DNA from: Sternotherus odoratus
Taxonomy: Eukaryota; Chordata; Testudines; Kinosternidae
Assembly: GCA_032164245.1 (NCBI GenBank)
Contig: JAVMKO010000003.1
Coordinates: 8,070,651 to 8,134,650, forward strand
Direction: 5' to 3'
Length of the DNA stretch: 64,000 nucleotides
Shown here: one piece after another, positions 33,544 through 45,480 of the stretch
Position numbering within the stretch: position 1 is the first letter of the stretch
Layout of the letters: each line of letters opens with the position of its first letter
The notes under the pieces: model-generated
What the model saw: the letters and a program-made list of their open reading frames with translations, nothing else
What the model was told of the DNA's origin: nothing
Database searches by the model: none
Program-made: the position numbers and the translations under genes

Positions 33544-35678
33544 CTTTTAATAAAGAAAAAAGAAAAGAAACATTGAGATTCTCTGTCTATATCTATTCAA
33601 ACAAAGACGTTGTCATATTGACTTTAAAATCACAGGCAGAGCAGGAATTTCCCCCTCACTGAATTGTGAGGGCCGATATTCCTGGTTAACTCCAGAGCAG
33701 GGGATTCTGCTCTTCAGCAGCAGGCAGGAGACACCTGGGGGAAGGGACGGGAGGAGCAGGGGTAAGAAGAGGCAGAGCGAGGGAAAGAAGTGCTCAGGGT
33801 AACATAAAGAGGCCTTAAATGTGGTTGGAGGAGAATTATCCCAATGTTTGAGCAACACAGCGGTGACATCACTGGCTATATGCCGCCCTCCTCGCAAACA
33901 CTGTCTTAGGGGTGGAACTGGATATGGTGCCAGGGGTTATCAGGTCTCAGAAGGGCAATCTGTATAGCACTGAGCACTATGAGGCTACTACAGGCTGTGG
34001 ACAAGACATGGGCAGCATGGTAAGACACCTGCATGTCAGAGATGACAACAAGGGACAATCCAGACCCCAAACAGTCCACAATCCAGGCGACCACCGGAGC
34101 CTCTTTTGTCCCCAGTCTCTGTGCTGTGCCATGTGTTCAAAGCCTACGAGAGCATTAAACAGCTCGCATATAAAGAGAAGAGAAACAAATACTTCTATTT
34201 ACACAGTAATGTCTCCGTAGTAGAATCCTGAACTTACCCGTTGTTTACAGCAAATTAGATACCTATTGCAGCGAAAAAGGAACAAATACCCGGAAGGACA
34301 ACGGACGCCACGGAAGCATCTACCACCAAGACGTGTACATATCCTAAAGCCATCTGCACAAACATAATAAAAAAGAGTCTTGATTTTCATTCACACAGAA
34401 GGATAAAAGAATTGTGATTGCTATGATGAGAGTATTCCATTCAATGAATTTCCCATTCACTGAGACCTTGACACATCAGCCCTGTTATCGTCCTGGACAC
34501 CATTTTAATCGACCTGTAACCCTCCTTAAATGGCTGTAGTTCTCTGAACATTCAGTGGCTGCCCCTAAGAAGAGAACATGGTGAATTCATGAAGCAGATG
34601 CACTGGCTTCTTGGCTTCACACTGCAGAACATTAAAATGGAGCCTGGGGGTCCTTCACTGCAAATTCTTTGATGCAGGAGTGTGTCTCTGTTGATCATTA
34701 GCACAGAGACTGGCAGAATGGGATACCACTCCATTACTAGGGATCCTAGGCGTCTCACACAGATGGTCAGTTCTGCTTGGCCTCAGGGCCATCTTGGTGA
34801 GGGAAGGGAATGAAAGGGGATGTTTTCATCCACATGCATCCTTCTTTACTTGTGAACACTAGAATGAGACCCAGTGTCCCAGCAGTGATCACTCCAGTGC
34901 CTAATAAAGAGGTGAAATACCATCTCCACTCCTACTTGAGATTCCCCTGTTTACGCAACCAAAGATCGCATTTGGCCCTTTGCCCACAGCATCACACTGG
35001 GAGATCAAGGTCAACTCCTTATCCAACACTTCCCCCAAATCCTTGTCTGAGTCACGGCTTCCCAGGACAGAGGCCCCCAAGCCTGTGGGTAAAGTCTACA
35101 CTCTTTGTTCTTAGAGGTGGACATTTACATTTAGCCTTATTAAAATCTGTACTGTTTGCTTGCACCACATTTACCAAGCGATCCACATCACTCTGTATCA
35201 GTGATATGTCCTCTTCATTATTGACCACTCCCCCAATTTCGATGTCCTCTGGAAACTTTATTAGAAAGTTTGTTTTTCTTCCACACCACTGACAAAAGAG
35301 GACCAAGAACTTATCCCAAAGGAACCCCTATCTTGAAGGTATTCACACATTCTATCTATCAAATTCCTTTGGGATTGGTTCTTTTCCAGGTCATAGTTCC
35401 ACCACATCTGAAAGGATTTTCGTAAGCAGAGAAAAGGCAATTTTTTTACTACAGGACTATTTCACATACAAAATTCAAGCATCTGCTGCAAGCCACACAA
35501 ACATTAGAGCTCTTTCAAAAAAGTTTTAGAAATAAACTGACACAACGTTTTAGGCAAACTTAGTATATGCTTACAAATATTCTTCTATAGTCCCCCTACA
35601 TTTCATGAAAACCTTACCTTGAGCATTACTTTGTGCCACCAAGAAGAAGAGAGCAAAAAGAAGGTAAAGTATCTTCAT
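33541..35678 (-). CDS. Beta-defensin-type antimicrobial peptide, gene B
   Basis: Coding exons are 35678-35618 (signal peptide, phase-1 donor CAAG/GTAAGG), 34353-34238 (six-cysteine exon, phase-0 donor CGG/GTAAGT) and a stop at 33543-33541. Exons 1 and 2 are base-for-base the same as gene A, so the predicted 59-residue precursor and its C-x6-C-x5-C-x9-C-x5-CC core are identical. Introns and flanks carry scattered differences. That contrast points to recent duplication with selection or gene conversion on the coding exons. The gene should add dosage rather than a new peptide, unless the terminal exon is used as coding. A LINE fragment lies in intron 1, as in gene A. Confidence 0.9.
34810..35330 (-). 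mobile_element. LINE ORF2 fragment in intron 1 of gene B
   Basis: Same fragment as at 7000-7540 (GRKTNFLIKFPEDIEIGGVV). It is decayed and shared by both duplication copies. Confidence 0.7.
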
Positions 35679-35755
35679 GGCTGTAGTTTGACCAAGAACT
35701 GAATGTTACTTGGGAGAAGAGACTCCAAGATAGACAGGAGAGGGAAACTCTTTCA

Positions 35756-35762
35756 ATTTATA
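35756..35762 (-). promoter_or_regulatory. TATA box of gene B
   Basis: TATAAAT on the minus strand, 78 bases before the ATG. One base just beside it differs from copy A (TTTCAATTTATAGG against TTTGAATTTATAGG on the plus strand). Confidence 0.65.
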
Positions 35763-38439
35763 GGATGCTAGGGATTGTGAAACGGTGATCTGTTGAAATC
35801 TTGTTCCTACACAAGTGATATTTACAAGGCGTGTGCTGCAATCTCTTAATTATATTAATATTTATTTGTACAGAAACATAACAATTACTGGAGGATTTCA
35901 TGAAAATATAATTAACAATTCCCTGCATTTTGGAGGTTATAATATGAATATTTACACCTAGGAAAAATGGACTGCGTGATCTAAAGCCCTTTGAAGTCAG
36001 GGGATAGCCTCCCGCTGATGTCAGATGAGGGTCCTAGTGTACAACACAATTCCAGAACACAGCTTTACTTGGCAAACAATTGGGTGAGTTTCTGTAGTTG
36101 TTTTGCACAATTTTCATCAATATTTTATGTGTAATTTTGGAATTTTCCAAATTTCATGCATCAAAAGTCATTAAAAAGAGGGTTAAAATCCTCTTTTAAG
36201 TGAACAATAAAGTGGATCACATTGAAAATACTGTGTGCCAGGAATGTCTGGTTATAGGGTTTTTTGCCCTTAAGTCTAAATTGAGGAACTTTAAAGTTAG
36301 TGATGCACAAAACCCACGAGTTTTCCTTTTTGAACCCCCATAAGAAGTATCAGCCTTGATCACAATCTAAGGTCCAGTCATAAAGTGTTGATGTATCCAG
36401 CCTTTGGAAGCCAAGGCTACTCAGAGTGCTAAGCACCTCTTAGGACTTGTCTCATTTTTCAGAGACGAGGGAACAAAAATGATTGGGCTTAAACTGAAGT
36501 CAAAATATTTAGGATCATTTCTAAGGGGTTGAATGAAGACTTTGACACCTCAGGCTTCTCTGTGGGATTCAGTCTAAACAGGGCCTATAACTGACAAAAT
36601 ATGAATCCATGTGAATCTTCCCAACACCCTTCAGAAGCTCCTCCCCATTATCCCCTGTCTCTTTCCCACATTTCCACCCAGCAGGAAGCACCATTTACAA
36701 AAAGTTGTGGTGAGGGGATTAATAGGGCTATGAGGAATTGGAAGAGACCTCAATGTTCAGTCTTCCAAGCATTCACTTCTATTTCAGTTCTCTCTCTGTA
36801 CGTGGATAGCGCTGGTCTCCTCACCTACCACTTTCTCCACAGAGATAGGACAGGGACCCTCGATGTTCCCTTCCCAGAGGGGAAACAAGGAGTGTGCACT
36901 TTAACTTGTCTGGCCACCTCACTCCCCTTCATTTCCTGTTATGTCTATGCTGTAGACACAGAAAAACAAAAATATTCTTACTGGAAAGTTGCTACGTTAC
37001 ACTCATTTATTTCTTAGAATTCAGAACAATAACACACAAAACACCCAAAATAGTGAGTGTGAGAGAGAGAGCAGGCTGCTCCCTAAAACAGAGAGGCACA
37101 ATTCACCTCACCTTATCCTAGGCTGTCTGGCTCCTGACTGAACTTTTTAAGCCTAGCACGCATGCTTCCCTACAAAGTCCCCTATACCGCAGTCAGGATC
37201 AGGACAAAATCTTGAGCATTTAAAGTTTTAGCTTACAACTTTCATACAGTTTTCTATACACCACACTTTCCCCGTGGGTGGAGATGTTCCAGATGGGTCC
37301 CTGCCAGCTGCTGACTGGAACCCAAGCATGTGCCCATAATTGGCACTGACTGCCACACAGATGACCACACCTGTCTTTGGGAGAGGCTGCAGGAGGTGGG
37401 TGTCAGGGGTAAATATTGGCAAATTTGGCCTAGATAAAATTCCATTCACTCCCCACACATAAAATAACAAACATCTCCTCCTCCTCTCGTTTCACTACCA
37501 ATAAACTCCTCCTGGGCCCTTTTTCACAGCAATCTGGAAACTGGAGCAAAACTTTGCTGAAGTTTGAGGAAGATTCACTTACTCAGTGATGCCCACTCGC
37601 CATGCACCCAAATCTTCTTCATCCCTCAGGAGGATTTGGGAGTTCACTATTCTCCTTCTGTCCCATCAAATGTCCTCTTCCGTAGAGCACTCACAATGGA
37701 ACTTACCTCTGAATATCTCCACCCTTTCCCCTTACTGGTGCTCTGTTCCAGAGGGGAGGCCCATCCATTTTTGACCTCTTTCCCTCAGCATCTTGTTGAG
37801 ATGTCCCATCACCCTACTGACCTTTCAGAGGGTGGTTGGCGGCCCACTCCTCCTCTCCCATCCCCCCTCACAGAGTAAAGCTACCAATATCTTCTGCGGA
37901 AGAGATGCCCTCCCTCATCCTTTTGTAGCGGGACATAAACATTCTTTATACACCAGGTCAGGCATGTCCTAATCTTCAAACACTCTGTGATATTTAACCC
38001 AGGTTATTTCAAATTCAGCACAAAACAAAGAAATAGCACTGAACCAAGCTCTTTTGGGCCACTTTATAAATTGTTTAGTCTGGAGTGACACTCAGGGGCT
38101 GGCGGCGCCCGAACTGCCTCCAGCTCCTTGGGGAGAGGAGCTGAGTCCTTCGGCTCCCTGTTCTGGTAACTCCCGTCCCTCCGCGCCCTCTGATAACCCT
38201 GGCGCCCGGTAACCCCTGCCTCACAGAGCCTTCCAGTAAACCCTGTCCCACCACATTCTCCATAACCCCTGTAACCATCTGTAGACGCGTTCCCTCTCAC
38301 CCGGGACGCCTCCTGCTGGTGGTGTGGGGAATTAGCGTCTTTCCAGCGTTGGGAGCACCCTCTGCCGGGTGGTCTCCGCGTCTTCTCAGGCTTCCGGCCA
38401 GTGTTACGTCACCCCGACCGGGCACACAGATAGTCAGGG

Positions 38440-39010
38440 CACACAATGTCTAAGGTAGCTGGCCCTCACCGGTGGTTACACCCCGGCGGCCAGAGTACAC
38501 AGTCTATAAGGTGGCTGGCTCACGCAGGCCGCCAAAGTACACCGTCTATCAGGGGGCTGGCTCTCGCAGGCAGCCAAAGTATACAGTCTATAAGGTGGCT
38601 GGCTCTAGCCGGTGGTTACCCACAGGCAGCCAGCACACACAGTCTCTAAGATATCTGGCTCTAGCCAGTGCTTCCACACAGGCAGCCAGGACACACAGTC
38701 TATACGGTAGCTGGCTTATCCCGGCAGCCGGAGTACACAGTCTACAAGGCGGCTGGCGCATGCAGGCCGCCAAAGTACCCAGTCTATCAGGGGGCTGGCT
38801 CTCGCAGGCAGCCAAAGTATACAGTCTATAAGGTGGCTGGCTCTAGCCGGTGTTTACCCACAGGCAGCCAGCGCACACAGTCTCTAAGATATCTGGCTCT
38901 AGCTGGTGTTTCCACACAGGCAGCCAGGGCACACAGTCTCTAAAGTATCTGGCTATAGCCGGTGCTTCCACACAGGCAGCCAGGACACACAGTCTCCACT
39001 CACAAGCCTC
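38440..39010 (+). repeat. Minisatellite with 238-base higher-order unit
   Basis: Units of about 38-62 bases share a core CACAGTCTATAAGGTGGCTGG with variable spacers. A larger pattern repeats with a 238-base step: GTCTATCAGGGGGCTGGC begins at 38544 and again at 38782. Confidence 0.8.
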
Positions 39011-39511
39011 TGGTCCGCAGCAGGGTCCGGTGTCCTCGGGGGTCCAATCCATTACCTGCTCCATCGGGTAGGTGGCAGCCGGGAGTCCCGGCCAGTCATC
39101 TGGGGTCGCGGGGGACTCCGTCGTCGCCTCGTCGGGCTCGCTGTCGGCTGCAGTAGGGTAGGCAGCCGCTGGGATCCAGGGCCAGTCGCTTGCTGCCTCG
39201 GGAGGTGCTGCCACCAGGATTTCCGGACTGGCGTCTTCGGCCTCCGGATACGTGGCCGCTGGGACGCCGGGCCAGTGTGTCTCCGCCGCGGGGTCGGGGC
39301 TGCCGCTCCACTCGGCGCGTTCGCTGGTTTGCCACCAGCCAGGCCGACCCGCTCTCCCCTCTGCCGGGTCGACCCGATCTTGGCGGACGGCCCCGCCTTT
39401 TGTGCTCCCGGGGCCCCGGTTGCACTTCCGGGGCGGGGGGCAGGGCCGCCTCGGCTCCGTCCACCATCTTGGTTCCCCGGCCGGTTCGTCCTCCCGATCG
39501 GAGAGGCCCAC
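38843..39511 (-). other. 222-codon open frame with 30-residue repeats inside Helitron
   Basis: The open frame runs from ATG at 39511. Three copies of a 30-residue repeat starting W-P-x-[VIL]-P-A-A-[TA]-Y-P fall at about 39274, 39184 and 39094. The frame then enters the minisatellite. Composition is rich in Pro, Ala, Glu and Trp. It may be a captured, tandemly expanded exon, or simply a 90-base CpG-rich minisatellite without stops. There is no splice or promoter evidence. Confidence 0.25.
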
Positions 39512-40049
39512 CGGGGCCCACTACACCGTCCCTTGCAGTAACCTGTGACGGTCCCTCCTTCCTCCCGGTAATCCCCGGTAACCCCTGTGCCCGTCCCTCC
39601 CGGTAACCTGTGACGGCCCCTCCGTCCTCCCGGTAATTCTTGCGCCCGCCCCTCCCGGCAACCCCAGTCCCACTGCCTCCGCCCTTTCCGGGAACTCTTA
39701 GTAACCCGCGTCCTCTGGTAACCCCTGCCCCCCTGCCATGCTCCCCACCCACCCAACTGATATCTCCTATCCTGCCGTGCCCCCTCCACCATAACCTGAG
39801 GTAACCCAAGTCTTCTTTCTCCTGTAAACCCTGCACCTTGTGCCGCCGAGCTACAACTCCCAGCATGCTGTTCGTCCGGGCTGTCTCTACTTCCTCTGGC
39901 CTTTTATTATATAGGATGTTTAAGTGTCACGGGATGGGTTATGCGTAAAATATGTTGCAATAGATGTATGGGGGATATATTTGTTGCTGTTAATAAAAAG
40001 AACATACAGGATTATGTGTTAAAAACATGGTGTTTCTGTGTATCGGCAG

Positions 40050-40225
40050 AGGGATAGCTCAGTGGTTTGACCATTGGCCTACTAAACCCAGGGTTGTGAG
40101 TTTAATCCCTGAGGGGCCATTTTGGGCTCTGGGGCAGAAGTCTGTGGGTGAGACAGTGTCCTGCATTGTGCAGGTGGTCAGACTAGATGATCATAATAGT
40201 CCTTTCTGACCTTAAAGTCTATGAG
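40050..40225 (+). mobile_element. tRNA-derived SINE (Cry-like)
   Basis: The tRNA-like head has GGGATAGCTCAGTGGTTTG (A box) and GTTGTGAGTTTAATCCC (B box). The body leads to a tail CAGACTAGATGATCATAATAG ending near AAGTCTATGAG. It is the plus-strand relative of 17072-17256. Confidence 0.8.
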
Positions 40226-40264
40226 TTATTAAGTGTTATCCTACAAGAATAAATATTGAAGGAG

Positions 40265-40790
40265 ACATTAAGAAATTTCCCTCTGAATCAGCTACACTTT
40301 CCAATGGTGGGAACACGGGGATTATACCCCTGATTTTGAACAGCCCTGAACATCCAAAATCTTCATTAAACAGAGTGAACCGCCCTTTAAAAAGGGCCAA
40401 GAAATCTTCCTCTGAAGGAGTTATGGTTTCCAGGGCTGGGAACAAGAGGATCAGACACCCCCTCCCTTGCCAATTTTTGAACAGCCCTGTATATCCAGAG
40501 CCAAGAAATCTACCTCTGAAGCAGCTGCAACTTCCAAGGATGTTAATAAGCAACGGAAAGGGGTCAAAGGCCCTAGTTTTGAATGCCCCCAATGCCTTCA
40601 CAGCACTGAAGGAATCAGCTTTAAAATGGGTAAAGACAAACAACCCGGTAGCATCAGCAGTATCCCGGGTGGGTGTGAGCAGGGTCAAGGGGTCAGCCTC
40701 CCTGATTCTGATCACCACAGACCTGTAGCTACAAATAACCACCTATCTGCAGGTCTTGCTTCATCATTGTTGTTTGTAACCAGATGTTTT
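40265..40790. repeat. Imperfect tandem repeats of about 105-130 bases
   Basis: AAGAAATNTNCCTCTGAA begins at about 40270, 40400 and 40504, each followed by a TTCCAxNGxTG block, and TTGAACAGCCCTG recurs in two units. Open frames of 130 codons (+) and 168 codons (-) overlap it, but neither shows a known motif. Confidence 0.45.
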
Positions 40791-40830
40791 GTGTTTGTAC
40801 ATCTTGTAAGAGTCTAATAGAGAAAAAGGT

Positions 40831-41265
40831 TTTGAAGGGCAACTAAAATGATTAGGGGTTTGGAATAGGTTCCATCATAAGAGAGATATAAGAGGCTAGG
40901 ACTTTTCAGCTTGGAAAAGAGGAGACTAAGAGGGGATATGATAGAGGTATATAAAATTATGAGTGATGTGGAGAAAGTGAATAAGGAAAAGTTATTTACT
41001 TGTTCCCATAATATAAGAACCAGGGTCCACCAAATGAAATTAATGGGCAGCACGTTTAACACAAATAAAAAGAAGTTCTTCTTCACAAAGAGCACAGTCA
41101 ATCTGTGGAACGCCTTGCCTGAGGAAGTTGTGAAGGCTAGGGATATAACAGGGTTTAAAAGAGAACTGGATAAATTAATGGAGGATAAGTCCATTAATGG
41201 CTATTAGCCAGGATGGGGAAGGAATGGTGTCCCTAGCCTCTGTTTTTCAGAGGGTGGAGAAGGTG
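40831..41265 (+). mobile_element. CR1-type LINE 3' end
   Basis: Encodes the last part of CR1 ORF2 on the plus strand (EKRRLRGDMIEVYKIMSDVE, then FFTKSTVNLWNALPEEVV) followed by the usual 3' tail (ATTAATGGCTATTAGCCAGG). The frame is open but the 5' part is missing. Confidence 0.8.
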
Positions 41266-42112
41266 CTTAGTTTTCTTCTCTTTCTATTCTTTAAAAACCT
41301 CTCTCCTTAATAAATGTAACCCAAAATCTTTCTTCTCTTTCATAACCTCGCTCCTTTCTAAACCTAACCAACATTTTTTTAAAAAAAAACTCCTTTCCTT
41401 TAAGATCTCTAACAAAATCCTGCCAAACATATCCAAGCACAAGAACACAACATTCCCCCATCCAAACATAAAACATATTTTTTCTTTCAAAATGGTGAAC
41501 GGCACCAAAGCATAAACAAAGACAGAGGGCAGGACACAAGCCTTAAATGGGTGTGGAAAGCTGTCAGAAAGTATATGGAGATGAATGCTATCAAGTTTGT
41601 ATTACTTACGCAGTCAGGAGGAGAGGGCTTTAACAGGAAATTGGTGCACGATAGAGACAGTGGCGGCTTTAGAAAAAGGGTACAGTCTTAATGAGGTATA
41701 AAATCTGGCACTTTAACCATTCTTCTGACATATTGTTTTCAGACTACTTTAAAATGCACCTCAGACAGAAACAAGATGTCTCAGGGTTCCCTCACTGGCG
41801 TACAGATGATTTAAAAAAGGAAACAGTGTATTAAAGAATACCATGAAAGAAAAGGCATGTCTTTGCATGAATGCAAGATAAAGGAAACCTCACCAGAAGA
41901 TAAATCTTAAAGCTATTTTAAAATTCCCTGTGGGAAAAATTCGGTCAGCAAACAAATGTAACTAACTCCAGTATAGTGACGGACATCAATGAGCTTTTCC
42001 AGTACCCCTTTGTATCTTATTACGAAGTGTTTTCATGCAATTTTATCGATGATGACATGACCATAGTGCATTGGAAGTATGCAAATCAATGTTGCACCCA
42101 GTCCATTAGCAC
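41266..42112. other. No gene seen
   Basis: AT-rich with an A-run near 41380. Nothing recognisable was found. Confidence 0.4.
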
Positions 42113-42126
42113 TAATGTATTTATAG

Positions 42127-42221
42127 GTTCAAGAATAGCAGCCGTGTTAGACTGTATCCATTAAGAAAGCGAGGAATACTTGTAGCACCTTAGAGACTTA
42201 GTCAAGTATTCCTCGCTTTCT
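42127..42221. mobile_element. Snap-back retroelement fragment (Penelope-like family)
   Basis: An exact 14-base duplication TAATGTATTTATAG flanks the insert (42113-42126 and 42222-42235). It contains AGCAGCCGTGTTAG, like the copy at 26 kb (AGTAGCCGTGTTAG). A perfect 23-base inverted repeat (42159-42181 with 42204-42226, 22-base loop) ends it. Confidence 0.6.
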
Positions 42222-42235
42222 TAATGTATTTATAG

Positions 42236-43370
42236 TGTGCTTTACCACTGCTTATGCTAGGCTAGCACTCTGCCAGCTGTTAGATTATTTACAGGGTCAG
42301 TATCTTTAATACAATATTGTTTCTGTGATTTTTGTGAGTAAAGAGGGGCATGGAACCTATCTCTTGGGGAACCTGACCAGAAAAATACCGCCAGATTAAC
42401 ACATTGTGGATTTTGTGTCTACAGGTCCTAGAACATACTGGTACAAACTAGCCGACAGGAAAGTCTATATAAAAGTAAAAGGGATAATTCTCCACTTGTG
42501 GAATAGAGAGAAAATTTTGAGAGTGTCAAAGATCTCATGGAGGACTCCCTTTTGATCTCCACAGGAGAAGTCTCAAACAAGATTGTGGTACAGTAACCTA
42601 GGATCATGAGGGTGAAACAGCACTGTGTGATAGAGACAAGAACTCTGGACGAGGAAAAAACCAACAGAAAGTAATTGATACCACTGACCCATACCTCTCG
42701 ACTAACTCTAGTCAGTTTTGTCCACTGGAAAGTACACTCTTATGGGTGTACCCGTAACCTGCCTGGTGCCTCTTTGTCCCAGAGCTGGCCTTCCTGGCCT
42801 GTAAACCTCCCTTCTGGCTCAGGGTTTTCACAGCCCCCTTCCCTGGGCCTGTCTCCTGGCTGAGTCCTTCCCTCAGCAGTTCCTTCAACAGTTTTTTTTT
42901 CTCTGGCTGGGCTTGAAGTCTCTTTTTTGAGTCACCTGCCTCCAGTCACTTCAGCATGCCTGGATCCAGGGGGGTGTAATTACCTCAAAGTCTTTTTTGT
43001 TCTGGAGACGGAAGCCTGCCTGCCAACCCCTGTATACGGAGGTCCTGGTCCCAGGCACTTCAAAGAACAATCACCTGGGATTTTCCTAAACTTTCTCCAT
43101 CAAAAATATAGATTTTTCCCTGGGACCATCTTCCGCTAACTCAATGTGCAGTTTGGGTTATTCCAGACACCTTAAATGGCCCTTGATGCTGCTTTAGAGA
43201 GCCAGTTCCCTATAACAATTTGCACATGTATCAGTGTCCCTGGGGGCAGAGCCCACACACGATTTCCACTGTGGGGGTGTTAGCTCCTCCTATGCCTTCA
43301 CTACAGTACCCACTCCAATGTAAAAACCCATTTCAGAGTGGTGTCACCCATTTCAGAGTGGTGTCACATT
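42236..43370. other. No gene seen
   Basis: A short direct repeat (acccatttcagagtggtgtc, twice near 43327-43366) and C/T-rich stretches. No exon or known repeat could be supported. Confidence 0.4.
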
Positions 43371-44060
43371 CTTAGAAAAGGAAAATAATGATACTGAAAA
43401 TTCTGTCAGGAATGCAGCGTTTGTTTGTTTTCTGTAAATATAAATTGAGGAATTTTATAATTTTTGCCTGGAAAAAAACATGAAATTTCACTTTCTTTCT
43501 CTAGGGTTTTCCTCAGTTTTCTTACAGTGAGCCCAGCAGCTTTAACAATAGGAGGGAAAAGTGTAGACTCAAAAGATTTGATGTGTTGGACAAGCGAGAG
43601 CCAATGGCCCCTGCAGATACTAAGCACCTTTTCAGGATTCGTCTCATTCAAACTATTCAAAGAGGAGAGTATGAGAAGTGACTGGGCTGCAGCTGCAGGC
43701 ATTAAAACGGAAGAACATTTTTATGGCTTCTGCAATAGAGTTGGTCATCTCAATGCCAACTGGGGACATGAGTAGGATCGATGAGGTAGAAGAGCAGCTG
43801 TACTCTGAAAATGGCTAGGTTTTCACTTAGTGAAGGAGACCTGCTAGCTGTTAAGGACTAGGCTCTGGCACACTTACATCGTGTCATGCCGCATCCCAAC
43901 TCCAGCCCTAATGATTCAGTGTCACCATTCACAGAAAGAGAGCCACTCCCTGAGAGGGACAGTGGCAGAATCTGGCCGTGCGTCTAGTTATTGTGTGTAT
44001 GTTTCTTGTGCTGCCGTTAGAGTTCTGGGATCAATCCTGACAAATCTTACTCAGTCCCAA
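43371..44060 (-). repeat. Relic 5' flank of another unit (unit E)
   Basis: 43.38-43.69 kb aligns with 21.71-22.02 kb and more weakly with 8.46-8.72 kb, in the orientation of minus-strand genes. 43.80-44.05 kb aligns with 23.03-23.27 kb. No promoter or exon 1 was found at lower coordinates. Confidence 0.5.
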
Positions 44061-44096
44061 ATTCATATCCTACATTTCCCAGCTTCTTATTGAATC

Positions 44097-44610
44097 TCGT
44101 TCTGGGTGGCACATTGCAGGAAAGATGTGGACAAACTGGAGAAAGTCCAGAGAAGAGCAACAAAAAAATGATTAAAGGTCCAGATCACATGACTTATAAG
44201 AGAAGATTGAAAAAAATGTGTTTGTTTAGTCTGGAGAAGACAAGACTGAGAGGGGACATGATAACAGTTTTCAAGTACAGAAAAGGTTGTTTCAAGGAGG
44301 AGGGAGAAGAATTATTCTTCTTAACCGCTGAGGATAGGAGAAGAAGCAATGGGCTTAAATTGCAGCAAGGGAGGTTTAGGTTGGACATTAGGAAAACCTT
44401 TCTATCTGTCAGGGTGGTTAAGCCCTGGAATAAATTGTCTAAGGAGGTTATGGAATCTTCATCATTGGAGATTTTTAAGAGCAGGTGTTAGACAAACATC
44501 TGTCGGGGATGGTCTAGATAATACTTAATCCTGCCTTGAGTGCGGGAGACTGGACTAGATGATCTCTCAAGATCGCTTCCAGACCTATGATTCTATGATT
44601 GCTTGAGCAT
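44097..44610 (+). mobile_element. CR1-type LINE 3' end
   Basis: Plus-strand ORF2 end (LFSLEKTRLRGDMITVFKY, then RVVKPWNKLSKEVMESSSL) and a tail ending CCTATGATTCTATGATTG at about 44583-44600. It is 5'-truncated. Confidence 0.85.
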
Positions 44611-44733
44611 GCTGGGACACTGCCTGGTGCAATGCGCCACTGACTGATTGCTAAGAACAACACTGTAATTACCAAATTTAAATGAATACTAAAAACAGAC
44701 CAATAACACATCAGAAATATCTACTCACTGCAG

Positions 44734-44880
44734 GCTGCCAAGCAGTGAATACTTTTGCTATAGAAAGTCATCTGCTTCTTTGTGGATGGTCAGACGGCTG
44801 GATGCAGGGAAGGGTTTGTGAACCTCAGAGGGTCTGTAACGTGCATTCACTCCTGATGTGTTATATGGTTATCATTTTTA
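44734..44880 (+). pseudogene. Possible decayed defensin six-cysteine exon
   Basis: It follows a TCTACTCACTGCAG acceptor-like site. In one frame FCYRKSSAS occurs, and after a one-base shift CEPQRVC. The distances between these match Cys1, Cys4 and Cys5 of a beta-defensin, while positions expected for Cys2, Cys3 and Cys6 are other residues. With a frameshift and a stop it cannot be functional. The resemblance could be chance. Confidence 0.25.
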
Positions 44881-45299
44881 TTTGGTAATTTCAGGGTCAA
44901 AATTATAGTTGATTCAGGTATGGAAGGAGTTTGGATCTTCCTTGAGGGAAGATGATAATAAGTGCCTTATTAATCTATTATAATGTTTCTTATCAGATGA
45001 GACTGTCCTATGTAACCTGTCCTTATTGTGCTGGTTATCTGCTAATTTTATTAAATGTTGGTGTGTCAGGATATGCCTCTCTGTGGAAATAGACCTGTGT
45101 TGAGAGCTGCTTAGAACCGAGAGAGCTGGTAACCAGATTAGGTGTGTATGGGTGGATCAAAACTACTTTAATATTTTCTTTACTCAGATCTAAATCTACT
45201 GCACTGGTAAGGAAAGTGGGTGTCTGCCAATTCTTCAAAACACAGGAATACCTCCTAAAATCAGGCCATTTAACCCATCTCTGCCTCTCTCTTTCATTG

Positions 45300-45480
45300 T
45301 CTTTGTCCATGTTTTGAAGCCTCCCTTGCCTCTGTCTGCCTGAAACTGGGAAATGGTGACAGGGGATGGGTCACTTCATGAATAGCTGTTCTGTTCATTC
45401 CCTTTGAGGCACCTGACATCAGCCACCGTCGGATGACAGGATACTGCACTAGATGGAACACTGCTGTTCTTATGTTTCAT
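45300..45480 (+). mobile_element. CR1-type LINE 3' tail
   Basis: GAAACTGGGAAATGGTGACAG through CACTAGATGGAACACTGCTG is a typical CR1 3' end. It has no coding content. 45.48-46.10 kb shows nothing recognisable. Confidence 0.65.

Larger units (their letters stand above)
30620..38076. repeat. Segmental duplication, copy B
   Basis: Partner of 3400-10240, same orientation. It includes gene B, a CR1 tail, a Helitron and a LINE fragment in the same order. About 0.5 kb near 31.05-31.56 kb is absent from copy A but has a diverged relative at 19.3-19.9 kb, so copy A probably lost it. The left edge adjoins the plus-strand exon at 30.3 kb. Confidence 0.85.
38077..39916 (-). mobile_element. Helitron family 1, long copy with expanded interior
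   Basis: The minus-strand 5' end at 39916 (TCCTATATAATAAAAGG, followed on the plus strand by T) and the subterminal GAACAGCATGCTGGGAGTTG match the family. The CTAG end is not seen at the left, so the boundary there is taken from where duplication copy B stops. The interior is CpG-rich and contains a minisatellite and a repetitive open frame. No Rep/helicase is present. Confidence 0.6.
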
